Assembly: GCA_945643635.1 (NCBI GenBank)
Contig: CALZFC010000053.1
Coordinates: forward strand, 573,501-637,500
DNA: 64,000 nucleotides
Origin: Allodiplogaster sudhausi
Lineage: Eukaryota > Nematoda > Chromadorea > Rhabditida > Diplogasteridae
Reading direction: 5' to 3'
Shown here piece by piece: positions 11,301-21,335 of the stretch. The position numbers and the translations under genes are program-made. Below the pieces are notes generated by a model, which was not told the DNA's origin, searched no databases, and was given only the letters and a program-made list of their open reading frames with translations. Within the stretch, counting starts at the first letter, position 1, and every line of letters starts with the position of its first letter.

Positions 11301-13309
11301 AAAAGAAAGAGAGCTACTACTTGCAGAGGAACAACGGAACTCCCTTCGCACGCCACCTCGTGGGCACGATCCTCTCGGACTCCAAGATCACGCTCTTCTT
11401 CTCCGAGGCCCTCTTCCGCGAGCGTGCTTGCGTTGCTGCGTGCGTTCATCACTTATATATTCTTATAAGTGCTCCGGTGAAAAATCTTTAATGACACAAA
11501 AGTAGAACCGGACGTCTTTTGCGACACATAGAAACCTGCATTCGCTCATTACTTGCAGACCTAATTAGCTATTTACATACATGTATGTAGATGTGTCGCG
11601 CACGATCTCTCGGAAGCCTTCCTCTACTATCGTTGGAGCCGGAACTTCTTCATCGGCCAGAACTCGCACGTGACGCTAATCAACGGCATCGTTGAGTGCA
11701 TCCGGAAAGTCATCAAGCACGGAGTGCCGGTTTGTGCATTCTTTGACTTTTCAATTCCCTATGCAACCCTATTCCTAATTTGTCGTTAGAACAATATAAT
11801 CGATTTAAATTTGAATGTTGAGTTGTGCGATTGCGACTGCGAATACCCATGTTTCTAGGATTTTTTCAAACCTATGTTTTTTTTTACAATTTGGCGGAAG
11901 AATACATATATCCAAAAAGTTTTAGCGATTTTCATAAATTGCTTTCTGAACAATAGTAACATGAAAACTCACGGGTAGAGAATTCGCTACGTAGCCGAGG
12001 AACAGGCAACTTGACGAACGTGCGAATTCAAAATTGGTTCTCTAGCGCTAATGTACAATATACTGTAGAATTGGTCGCCGGATACCTACATAGTTTAAAC
12101 CGAGATTAATTTGAAAGTTCAGTCAGACAGCGAGTGCGTCGGCGTGTTTGAAGATCCGTCCTGCAGCTACCTCATCGAGTACTACTTGAAGATCCTGGCA
12201 CGCCTCGTGACTCCCGCCTCTTTCTTCGCCATCTGCCACGTCCGCCTCTCATTTCTTAATATATCTAAAATGATGACTCAAAAAAATTACGCTAAAGATA
12301 TGTGCATATCTTGTAAAACGAGTAGCAATTGATTGCACAATTACCATATCCAAATATTATGGACCTCTCCTAATTATCGCTTCCTTGAGCACGAGGACCT
12401 GACAGAGGTCGTTCGAGCAGCGGTCGCCGTTTCTGGTCCGGATGAGACTAAACTCGCCGCGCGCCTCTTAAAGCGCATCCTGAAGGAGGGCGAAAGGCAA
12501 GGAAGACTGGAAGAGCCGCTCGGAAACGGTTCGTTGTTGACTCTTCTCTATTTTCACAACGACAGAGAAAGAGGGCGATGGAAACGGGGCGAGACGGAGT
12601 ATGCGAGAGGGAGAGGGAAAGGGAGAGGGGGGGGGGGGTAGAGAGAGAAAGGAAGAAAGACGGATACTGAGAGGTAGACGATTTGTACGAGTCTTAGAGC
12701 AACATACCTGCGACCCCCTCACCTCTTTTCTGTAGGCGTCCTCATGGCACTTCTCGAACTGCTGCCTCCCACCTCGCGCCGGATTACACGCACTCTGCTT
12801 AACAAGATCTTCCAGCAGTTTCCGGGATGGGCCTCCAAGGTGGCCAGCCTCCACGACCCTTCTTCCGACATCCACCAGATCGCCGCCCCTTATGCGTACG
12901 GGACACTCACACTCTTTCACCCTTCATCCCAAGACTCTACTAAGTTATTCAAGCTCCTTGAAGCATGGAATCTTTTGATCTAAGGCTAAAATCACGATAG
13001 AAGTGGTTAATTGCTAAAGCAATCTGCTTAAAGTTGTCATTCTGAAACATCAATTTAAGCACCCCTCCGCTTGTGAAGTCACTGTTCTTTGACCACCGCA
13101 CCGTTGCGGGAGAGTCTGTCTCCGTGGAGTGTGAAGTTAGTAAATCTTCCTAACAGAACGATTTTGAGTCCATTCATCTCTTCCTCAATAACTTATTTTG
13201 TGTCTGTGTTTCAAAATAACAAATCTGTTGTTTGCAGAGCGGTGCAGCGGCAACGGAGGACAGCGTCACCAGCGCCCAGGAAGCTTCTGGTGAGCTCGCA
13301 AAGACTTAA
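8304..13309 (+). CDS. Large helical-repeat (HEAT/ARM-like) protein, family not recognised
   Basis: A series of GC-rich exons with canonical splice sites: start candidate MADDSAVSPELQ (8304-8341), then about 8728-8830, 9108-9218, 9326-9409, 9699-10034, 10106-10206, 10357-10507, 10671-10731, 10865-11010, 11126-11240, 11325-11430, 11600-11730, 12116-12245, 12390-12530, 12736-12950, 13058-13133 and 13236-13309 (TAA). Phases close for several consecutive exons (9108 to 10507) but not for all, so some boundaries are approximate. The protein is leucine-rich and helical throughout, for example LARLFEASDGENDYLLVDRL, ASLELLTAHIHIFGDGEEAK and LMALLELLPPTSRRITRTLL, without membrane spans or signal peptide. 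This suggests a cytosolic alpha-solenoid such as a karyopherin or scaffold, but no diagnostic motif allows a name. The last exon (GELAKT stop) is duplicated at the window start. Confidence 0.6.
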
Positions 13310-13314
13310 CAAAA

Positions 13315-13342
13315 AAGCTCCTCAATGTGTATTGAGGAGCTT
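13315..13342 (+). other. Perfect 12-bp hairpin after stop codon (copy B)
   Basis: Identical to the hairpin at 73-100 and again five bases after the TAA of the helical-repeat gene. Conservation alone is not informative because the surrounding duplication is young, but a mismatch-free 12-bp stem in this position is unlikely to be random. Confidence 0.7.
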
Positions 13343-13487
13343 ATTTCTTTTGCTATCATTCTTCGTGACTCGACTAATAATACCCTTTTTGGACCTTCAA
13401 ATTATTTTTCTTTACAAACATTTTATTTGTTTACATTTTTCTCATCTTTTTGTCACCCGTGACTACACACTAAAAATGTTTCCTCAG

Positions 13488-14753
13488 ACTCGCCCTTGCT
13501 GGCCGCGGCTTCCTCGCCTCGCGCGCTCGCCTCGTCCTCGCCTCGCCCGCCCGCCTCCCCCAATGGTCTCTTCTCTCTGCCGGTGCTGGTTCTCTCTCTC
13601 TCATCACGTCATTCCTTTCCCTCTCTGACCTCTCTTCACTTGCGCTCTCTTGCCGCGCTGCTTATGAGGTTATCCAATTATGATTTCACCGCACAACCTG
13701 ATTTGGCTAAAAATTTTCACTGAAATCTTAGTACCCTTTTATGTCTTTTTTTAAATGAATCTGGCAGAAATTATTTAAAATTGGTAATGCACATAAAAAC
13801 TAAATTTTTTTTATTAAAAAAAATATATTTATTTTCAAAAAGCTTGCAGCCGGTAATCCGTCAGCTCCGCTCGATTTCCTTGCTCTCTCTCCCCGTGCTT
13901 CGCCACCTCCTTCCCTCCGTCCCCCGCACTGCCCACACTCTCCGGAGTGTGCAAGCGGCCTGGTCCATGGTGCAGCAGCTCTTGAGTCCCGCCGCGATCC
14001 GTCACGTCGATTTCGGCAGCATCGACACCTTTCATGGCGGCCAACTTCAGAAGCTTTTTGCGGTCAGCAATTTTGTCTTCTTTTTCTTTTCAAGCGAGTA
14101 GTGGAAAGATTGGGACAATTATTATTGTTATTATTTAATAATCGTTCTATGTGAAAATTAAATTTGATTTAATTTTAGTGTTGTCATCAATAAAGAGCTA
14201 ATATAATATTTCATTTATCATTCATTTTTGCTCATTTAAAGTCGATTGATGGCGTTTTTCGTTGAGGAGCCATTCACGTCCGTGGAGACGCTCTCCCTGA
14301 AGGGAGTCGTCATCACGCAAGACACGTGGGCGACTCTCGGAGCAATCTTCCCGAATGTCCGTCGGGTCTCCGTCTCTCCCCACCTCGTGCACGGACTGTC
14401 AGTTCTTAAGAATTAATCATGTTGTAATCATACTATCATAACTAATAGTAGTTTTTGAATTAATAGATAATAGAGATATAAGTAAGCTATATTGAATGTT
14501 AGATAGTTGGTTCAATTGAAGTGAAGGACTCAAATAGTTATTCTTCCATATGAACATTCTCTCCATTGTTCATTCAACCACAAGCGAATAAATACATATA
14601 TTACTCTGAAGAGAAAGCACCGGCCATCTGCTGACGACGGAGGATTTGAAGCAGAAGGGTCAGCGAGTGCAGGGGAAGGAGTTCGACTGCCTTCTGCTCA
14701 CTCTCATCGCCACTTTCCCACAGCTCGAGATCAGCGAGCTCGCGTCGTCTTAA
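13488..14753 (+). pseudogene. F-box gene, copy B, frameshifted
   Basis: Exons correspond one to one with copy A: 13488-13668, 13850-14062, 14267-14397 and 14618-14753. The first exon is two bases longer because the CT run inside the F-box (GGTTCTCTCTCTC at about 13588-13601) has gained one CT. From that point the reading frame leaves the F-box and gives SSRHSFPSLTSLHLRS. The remaining exons stay open in the original frame, with changes such as ELALS to ELASS at the end. Dinucleotide slippage is the obvious mechanism. A reading error in the repeat is the main alternative. Confidence 0.65.
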
Positions 14754-15950
14754 AATGAGGTGCTTAATAATAACGTCTTTTTCTGCTATTTTTTCGGCTC
14801 TACTCTGAAAGAAGGGACCGAAAAATGAAATAAACGCCTCTTTCAACTGCTTCTTTCTTGCCTATTATGGCTCATGGCGCGCTTAATGTGATTGAAGTAA
14901 ACTTTCATTTTTCGGCCCGTGTTTTATTTTCTACTATTTTATTCTTTTCGGCACGTGTTTGACGATAGAGCCTTTTATTATTAGGTATATTGAAATGGTT
15001 CAGTTTTATTACTATTCATAAATGTAGTCATGGCGATGATCAAGGCGCTTTGCAATGGTAACAATACCATCATGAAATCAACATCAACACTTTATAAAAG
15101 ATTTTACGAGTTTTGGTGTATCTTTGCTCGAGAAGAGTTGGGACGACAATCGAATCACTCTACGGAAACGAGGAAGCAATCGAAACACATTTGTTTGAAA
15201 TTTGCATCACTTTTCGTCCTCTTTCATTCGAGCTCTTCTTCAGGATTCTCGAATTAATATTACAATATTTTCTCCGGGTCACTTATCACTCACTACATTG
15301 TTTCCTAAAGAGTTGAGGAAACTCGCATATTTTTGAACTTTCAATCAAAATTGCCGTCAAATTAAACGCGTATAAGAGACGGTATCAATGGCTTAAATTT
15401 TGGAAAAAGAGATCTCAATGTGATGGGAAAAACCATGTCCAAGGTTCATCCTTATCACTGCTGTTAAAGGAAGATGTTCTTTCATAACTATTGAGAGTCC
15501 GAGGAAAACAAAGCAATTGAATTTTATATTATTTTTGCTTTGTGTTTTTCTTGCTGCCAAAGGTTGTCGCAATTTGTGTTGCTTTCTTTGTCTAACGCAC
15601 ACTTTACCTTTTCTCTCTCTCTAGCTCTTTCTATCTCTGTCTCTGTCTCTCTCATTCTCTCTCTTCTTTGTTCTCATTCATAATATATCACTTGATTCAA
15701 AACGGTAAAAGAATAACATCAGAAAAGAGGCTTATGGTTAGAGCAAAGTCAACGGCGAGTGTAAAATGTCTAATTGTGAAGCTCCATGCAGACATCTTCG
15801 GGCTGATTCATTTACGGCTATAAGAATAAGGCTAAATTGCTTTCAAACTTTAATATCTGGCAATTCATATGTATGTACCTTCTCACGTTTTTCTCTAAAT
15901 TGTTCACAGACTTTCAAAGAAGAGCAGATTTCTTCCCCATCCTTTCCAGA

Positions 15951-16121
15951 TGATCATTCCTGTGCTTTCTCTCAACGTCACGGCACCGGTTGCCGGGTGG
16001 CCTCTCTTCATCTATAGTAAGTTTTATTTTGGTCCGAAATTGGAGGGAAGTTGAAAAAAATTAATTAATTGTTGAATTTCTCTCCAATTTGCGGTCTCTA
16101 TATTCCGCCCCTTTGGCTGTT
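15951..16121 (+). pseudogene. Extra copy of receptor first exon and start of second
   Basis: ATGATCATTCCTGTGCTTTC at 15951 encodes MIIPVLSLNVTAPVAGWPLF and matches the receptor exons at 2166 and 17242. It is followed by the same palindromic intron and by the opening of exon 2 (LYIPPLWL), which stops matching after GGCTGTT at 16121. Changes are mostly at third positions (CCT for CCC, GCTT for GCTC, ACG for ACA), which hints that it was under constraint before truncation. It has no further exons and cannot make a receptor unless it splices to 17388. Confidence 0.65.
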
Positions 16122-16271
16122 CTCTTATACTAGCGGCAGCGTGCGAATGAAACAGGTATATTCTACAAAAGTAATCTTTATATAATTTGCTTCCCTTCGC
16201 GGATAATTTGTTTATACTTAAAAGAGAAATTTAATTCTTAACCGTGTGATGGTGGTCTATCTCTAATTTCT

Positions 16272-16328
16272 CTCTCTCTCTCTCTCTCTCTCCTTCTCTC
16301 CTCATCTCTCATTCTCTCTATGTCTTCA
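16272..16328. repeat. CT microsatellite
   Basis: TCTCTCTCTC run of roughly 55 bases with few interruptions, upstream of the intact receptor copy. No other feature seen in 16120-16690. Confidence 0.8.
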
Positions 16329-17241
16329 TATTTCTTCCTGTTCACACCAGCATATCGCTTTCAAGTCGACTCTATACAAAAAGGGCACATTCTAGAGGGT
16401 TGCATGTGAAATTAGCTATTGAAAACCAGCTGCTTTTCTCTCCTTATCACTTGCACCTTTTATATAGGAGTACATGCCCTGCTACTAGATCGCCTTTTTC
16501 TACTTTTATTCGAGTATCTCTTCTAGCAGCCCGTAGTGTGCCACTCTCGAAATGATATTATAATATTTTTTCTCCGGTTCAGTTATCACTAGCGTAGAGG
16601 AAAAATCGAATAGATTTCAAGCAAAATTTCGCTCAATATAAACGCGTACAAGAGAAGATACATACTATCAATGGCTTCAATTTTTGAAAAAGAGATCAAA
16701 ATGTGACGAGAAAGATCTTGACAATGTCCGAGGTTCATCCTTACCACTGCCGTAAAAAATATGATGTTCTTTCATAGCTATTGTGAGTCAGAGGCTAACA
16801 AAACACTTGTATTTCTTATTTTTGCTTTGTTTTTTTTCTTGCTGCAATACGTTGTCGCAATTTGTGTTGCTTTCTTTGTCTAGCGCACACTTCACCCTCT
16901 CTCTCTCTCACTCTCTTTCTCCTTCTTTGTTCTCATTCATAATATATCACTTGATTCAAAACCGTAAAAGAACAACATCAGTAAAGAGGCTTATGGTTAG
17001 AGCAAAGTCAACGGCGAGTGTAAAATGTCTGATTGTGAAGCCCCGCCTGCATTCCATGCAGACATCTACGGGCTGACGACCTTTACGGCTATAAGAATAA
17101 GGCTCAATTTCTTTCAAACTTTAATATCTGGCAATTCCTACCTACTCACCTTTTCCCGTAAATTCTCATAGTTTTTTTTGGACGATTTTTCGCAATCATC
17201 ATTAATTAAAGATGAGCAGAATTTCTAATCATATTTTCCAG

Positions 17242-19884
17242 ATGATCATTCCCGTGCTCTCTCTCAACGTCACAGCACCGGTCGCCGGGTGGCCTCTCTT
17301 CATCTACAGTAAGTTTTATTTTGGTCCGAAATTAGAGGGAAATTCAAAAATTAATTAATTAATTTTTGAATTTCTCTCCAATTTCCGGTCTCTATATCCC
17401 GCCCCTTTGGCTGTTGTACGTGGCCGAAGTCGCCGTGGTTCTCTCTCCACGGAACGCGCACCTCTTCCGCTCTTCCTACTATCGCCTCTTTGTACTCGGA
17501 GCTGCCATTGTCAGTGCCTAATATTATGGATTAAATTATTGATTGATAGCAAATTATTGATTCTTTCTAAAAAAAAACATGTATAAAAAATATGTTTATA
17601 TTTACATTAATTATTATTAAACACAATAATATATAGATATATAAATATATGTACATATATAGGACATGCTAGCGCTCATCGTCACAACATTCTCCGTGCG
17701 CCTACCAATTTATCCAGCAATAAATCAGCCATTTCGTGAAGCTCCACCCTCACTGCTCACGTCGATTCTCTATGTGTGAGAGTGGAGAGAACGAGACTGA
17801 CATGAGCAAAAGAAAGAGAGAGAGAGAGTGAGAGAGAGAGGGAGACAGAGTGAGAGAGAGAGAACCAAATAGACATAGACAAAGAAATTTAGAGAGAAAT
17901 AGTGTGACTATAATAGAAAAGAGAGCGAAAAGCTGAATCGCTACTGACCAAGTGCAACATGCTATTATTATTACAGACTGGCACAGCACCTGCCTGCAGC
18001 GCAGGCGTGCCACGCGGCTCTCGTGGCCGCCAATCGCCTCGGCGCCATCGTGTACGTCAGCAAACCCGACCAGGCTAGGATGCGAAATTACAGTTTGTTA
18101 TTTTTTTGTAAATTTAAAAATAGGTTTCGGTCAACATTCAATCATTAACATGGAAATGTCTGACCTCATTTTCGTTTGCGCTGCAGTGTTTCATGCAATA
18201 AATATATCAGCAATTCTTATCTGTGTTAGTTCTTATTTGGTTGGGGAACAGGCGCGAATTTAAATAGTATTTTGGATGAATTGTAGAAAAGGCGCCTGTC
18301 CCTGTTCTTCGTGGCCGTCGTGCTTCTGCTTCCGTTCCTCACCGTCTTCTATCTCCTCGATGTCTCCTCCTTCTTCGTCTGCTTTCTTCTCCGAACGGGT
18401 GACGTCACTTGTACGATGGCATACGACATCGCCAGTCGGCCCGGGGTCATTTATTATTGATAGAATTCAAAAAATAACATGTTTCTTTATTTATTGTAAA
18501 TGAAAGATTATTATTATTTCAATGTGACAACACAAATGTATGAAAAATGTTGTTTATCTTGTGAATATGTAAGTACCACTACCGAGAAGCAAAAAAACTG
18601 GTTTTTTCTTTATTACTGAAATATTTACAAGTCTGACGGCGTTTTCATAAAAAAAAAATTAATTGACATCACTAAAATGTTCGTATTTAGCAAATGTGCT
18701 GCTCATTTTACTCGGAAACATCTATTTTCCCGCACAAGTCATGTTGCTCTATAGCAACAACGTCGCGCATGCTTTGTCTTGTGATAATCCTTTCTTTTTT
18801 AAACCTATCTTTTGGCATGGACGTGTACTTATACTATATCTGACCAAGTCACAAAAACAAACGAAACATCGTTTATGTGCATACATAGATGCTGTTCTCT
18901 CGGATGCTAATATTTCTCACAATGAGTTTTCTACTTTGGACTTTGACAATTGGCCAAATTGAACTGTTTTCCCACAAGTCCTGAGAGAGAGAGAGAGAGA
19001 GAGTGATAGTGATGGAGAATGAGAGAGTGAGAGAGAGTTTGATAGTGAGAGAGTGCCGAGGTCAATGTTAACAAACTTTTCTACTTTGTCAGATAAACGG
19101 TGGTTTGATCAGCGCAATCTTCTATTTTGTCGTCTCAACGACGACGCTCGTGCTTTATGTGACGGCGGCTATTCTTCTCAGTCGAAAGGGCGGGTCGAGA
19201 GGTGAGAAAGACAGAGAGAGACTGAGAGAAAAAGAGAGAGAGAAAGATAGAAACAGAGAGGGAGAGAGTGACTTAGGGAGCGAGAGAGAGAGAGAGATTT
19301 AAAATTGAAAGAAAGAATGAAGATTTCTTGGTTTCAGATGAAAATTCATCTTATAGTTTGGTCAAAAAATCTCTTTTTGTAAGGCAGTTTGCATGGAAAA
19401 TATGAGGCAATAACACATTTCTTAAATTTTGCGTTATTCACTAGCTTCATCAATCAACAGTAGGTTTTTTTTTAGGAAACCGATCAACCGAAAGACGTCT
19501 AGCATTGCTTGGCTTTGCGACGTTTCTTGCCGGCTTGCCTCTTACCTTGGTTCAGGTACAATTGAGGACAATTATTGACCAATTCTTATGCAAATATTTG
19601 ACCAAACTCAAAACTTACCGTAGTCACTCAAACTCAGGATCTTCTGTTCGGGACCAAAGCCCATTTTAAAGGTTTCGTTCGCCCTTTCGACTGACCAGCA
19701 GCTCTGGCTGTTCGTGTTGTACCAGCTGCCCTGGTCTGCCGATCTCAAGTCTCTCTCGACGCCAGTCTTCGCGCTGTGGCTGAACTCATCGCTACGACGA
19801 CTGTTGCTTCCGCATGGGGTCGTCGGGCCTGCCGCGAAGGTAGCCAATTGGTTGTTTGCCAGCAGACGGGATCGGCGAGTCTAG
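17242..19884 (+). CDS. 7TM chemoreceptor (SRG-like serpentine receptor), copy B, open
   Basis: Exons 17242-17308, 17388-17509, 17663-17775, 17977-18073, 18287-18445, 19093-19201, 19476-19555 and 19672-19884 total exactly 960 bases (319 residues plus stop), the usual length for nematode 7TM chemoreceptors. Membrane segments in order include WPLFIYSLYIPPLWLLYVAE (TM1), LFVLGAAIDMLALIVTTF (TM2), LAQHLPAAQACHAALVAANR (TM3 with the NR signature), LSLFFVAVVLLLPFLTVFYL (TM4), LISAIFYFVVSTTTLVLYVT (TM5), LALLGFATFLAGLPLTLVQ (TM6) and QLWLFVLYQLPW (TM7). Such receptors sense environmental or pheromone cues in neurons. The ATG directly follows a TTTTCCAG acceptor, so either transcripts are trans-spliced there or an upstream exon exists. 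Two introns are odd: the first lacks an AG and the fourth appears to use a GC donor (CAG|GCTAGG); a GTCAGC donor 18 bases earlier is an in-frame alternative. Confidence 0.75.
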
Positions 19885-20010
19885 AGTTCGAATCCTTTGT
19901 TGTGAGCTCGTTTTGATTCCAGCGGTCGGTAAGCCAGCCTCCCGTCGTACTCGGCGCCACCGTAAGTGGTAACTTGACACGAACACGGAACCAGATCTCC
20001 GTCTACTGAT
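19842..20010. repeat. tRNA-derived SINE-like sequence overlapping the receptor 3' end
   Basis: TAGCCAATTGG (19842-19852) resembles an RNA polymerase III A box and AGTTCGAATCC (19885-19895) a B box, 32 bases apart as in tRNA genes. A following block, CCGTCGTACTCGGCGCCACC then GTAAGTGG, recurs in copy A (about 4868-4891) and, diverged, at about 57269-57292. The receptor's final residues (VANWLFASRRDRRV) are read from this sequence. A cloverleaf cannot be drawn, so it is at most a tRNA relic. Confidence 0.4.
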
Positions 20011-20238
20011 CACCATCATGCGGTTCTTATTTCGAAGGGTCGCGCTATCAGATTTCACAATTATTTCTTTTTTCTCTTCTCTCTCTTTTCTCTGTCTCTC
20101 TCTGTCTGTCTGTCTCTCTCTCCTTCGCTTTTATCTCTATCTCTTTCTTCTCTCTCTCCCCCCTCTACCACTCTTGATAACTCAAATCCCACAATAGCTG
20201 AATACTGTATTCAGAATTCCATTTCATTGTAATAGTTA

Positions 20239-20702
20239 CAGTACCGCCCAACATTTCTGGTACATATATTAATTATATTAATTATATTAATATAAATAAT
20301 TTCAATTGATTTTTCAGCGCTCATGGCGCATTTCAACGTAGTTTTATGTACAAACTAGACTAATTCGATGCAGATAAATACGTTGGAAACATTAGTTTCT
20401 CAAAAAAGTAGACACTGACGAGAAAATTCTCCGAAACCCATTTGAAAGATGCAGCGCAATTGCGCTCCTAGTGCAGCGCAATTGCGCTGCATAGTTTAAA
20501 TAATTTGGGGCTAAAACATAAATTTTCTCGTCAGCGCCTACTTTCATTGAGAAACTAATGTTACCAACGTATTTATCTGCATCGAATTAGTCTAGTTTAT
20601 TCAGAAAACTACATTGAAATGCGCCATGAGCGCTGAAAAATCAATTGAAATTATTTATATTAATATAATTAATATATGTACCAGAAATGTTGGGCGGTAC
20701 TG
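20239..20702. mobile_element. Palindromic MITE, Tc1/mariner type
   Basis: The element begins CAGTACCGCCCAACATTTCT and ends with its exact reverse complement, flanked by TA on both sides (20237-20238 and 20703-20704). The two arms are near-perfect inverted repeats of about 210 bases meeting at GCAGCGCAATTGCGCT repeats around 20450-20490. TA target duplication and CAGT termini fit Tc1/mariner non-autonomous elements. Copy A lacks it at the matching point (about 5070), so it inserted after the duplication. Confidence 0.88.
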
Positions 20703-21059
20703 TACTTCCAAATATCTATCCCCTGGCCGAATGCGAAGCGAAGCCGATATCCTCATATCTTTTTATTGTCGAATTTTCGTTTTTTTTCTGCCTGTTTACC
20801 CCACTCCCCAGATTTATGAATGTCGGAAACAAGGGTTTGAAAAAAAAGAACTTTTGATAAAATATCTTTATTTGTAAAGCTGGGGTGACAAATAGATTGC
20901 GGATGTTGAGTCGCTGAGTGGTAGGGAGAATCGCGGAAAGTCACTGAAAAAAAACATTATAAATGTGCGTATTTGATTGTAAAGCAATTGCGAAAAGCAT
21001 AACTTAATCTGGCATTTATCATCAGCTTTGGTCTTATGCTTTTTTTTAATTTTCTAAAG

Positions 21060-21291
21060 ACAAGCGAAGGACTGTACCCCTATCTTCGTGGGCGGTCTGA
21101 GAACCTCCTTAACAGTCGGAGGTTCTTGCTCCCCGACGAGCGCCTCGAGTGCCTCCATCTCCCTCACGATCTCGTCCAGGCGACGCATCTCAGGGGGAGT
21201 GGCGCAGAAGTAGACGGGCAGGGCCACCGCTGCACAATTAAAAGTGCTTTTTGTTATTTAATTTGCGTTAATTTGTAAAAAATTCTTTATT

Positions 21292-21335
<44 letters not shown>

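Larger units (their letters stand above)
14851..16693. repeat. Extra DNA in copy B with nested ~1.3 kb tandem duplication
   Basis: Copy A passes directly from CTCTTTCAACTGC (1583-1595) to GAGATTAAAATGTGACG. Copy B inserts about 1.84 kb here. Within it, 15250-16121 resembles 16550-17420 (shared blocks: ATATTTTCTCCGG, AAACGCGTA, GGTTCATCCTTA, CTTGATTCAAAAC, the receptor first exon and its palindromic intron). So the receptor 5' end was duplicated in tandem inside copy B. Divergence between these two is clearly higher than between copies A and B. Confidence 0.75.

Noticed and set aside
8304..13309. Naming the helical-repeat gene as an exportin or importin
   Set aside because: The alpha-solenoid look is suggestive, but no diagnostic motif could be matched and several exon boundaries do not close in phase.
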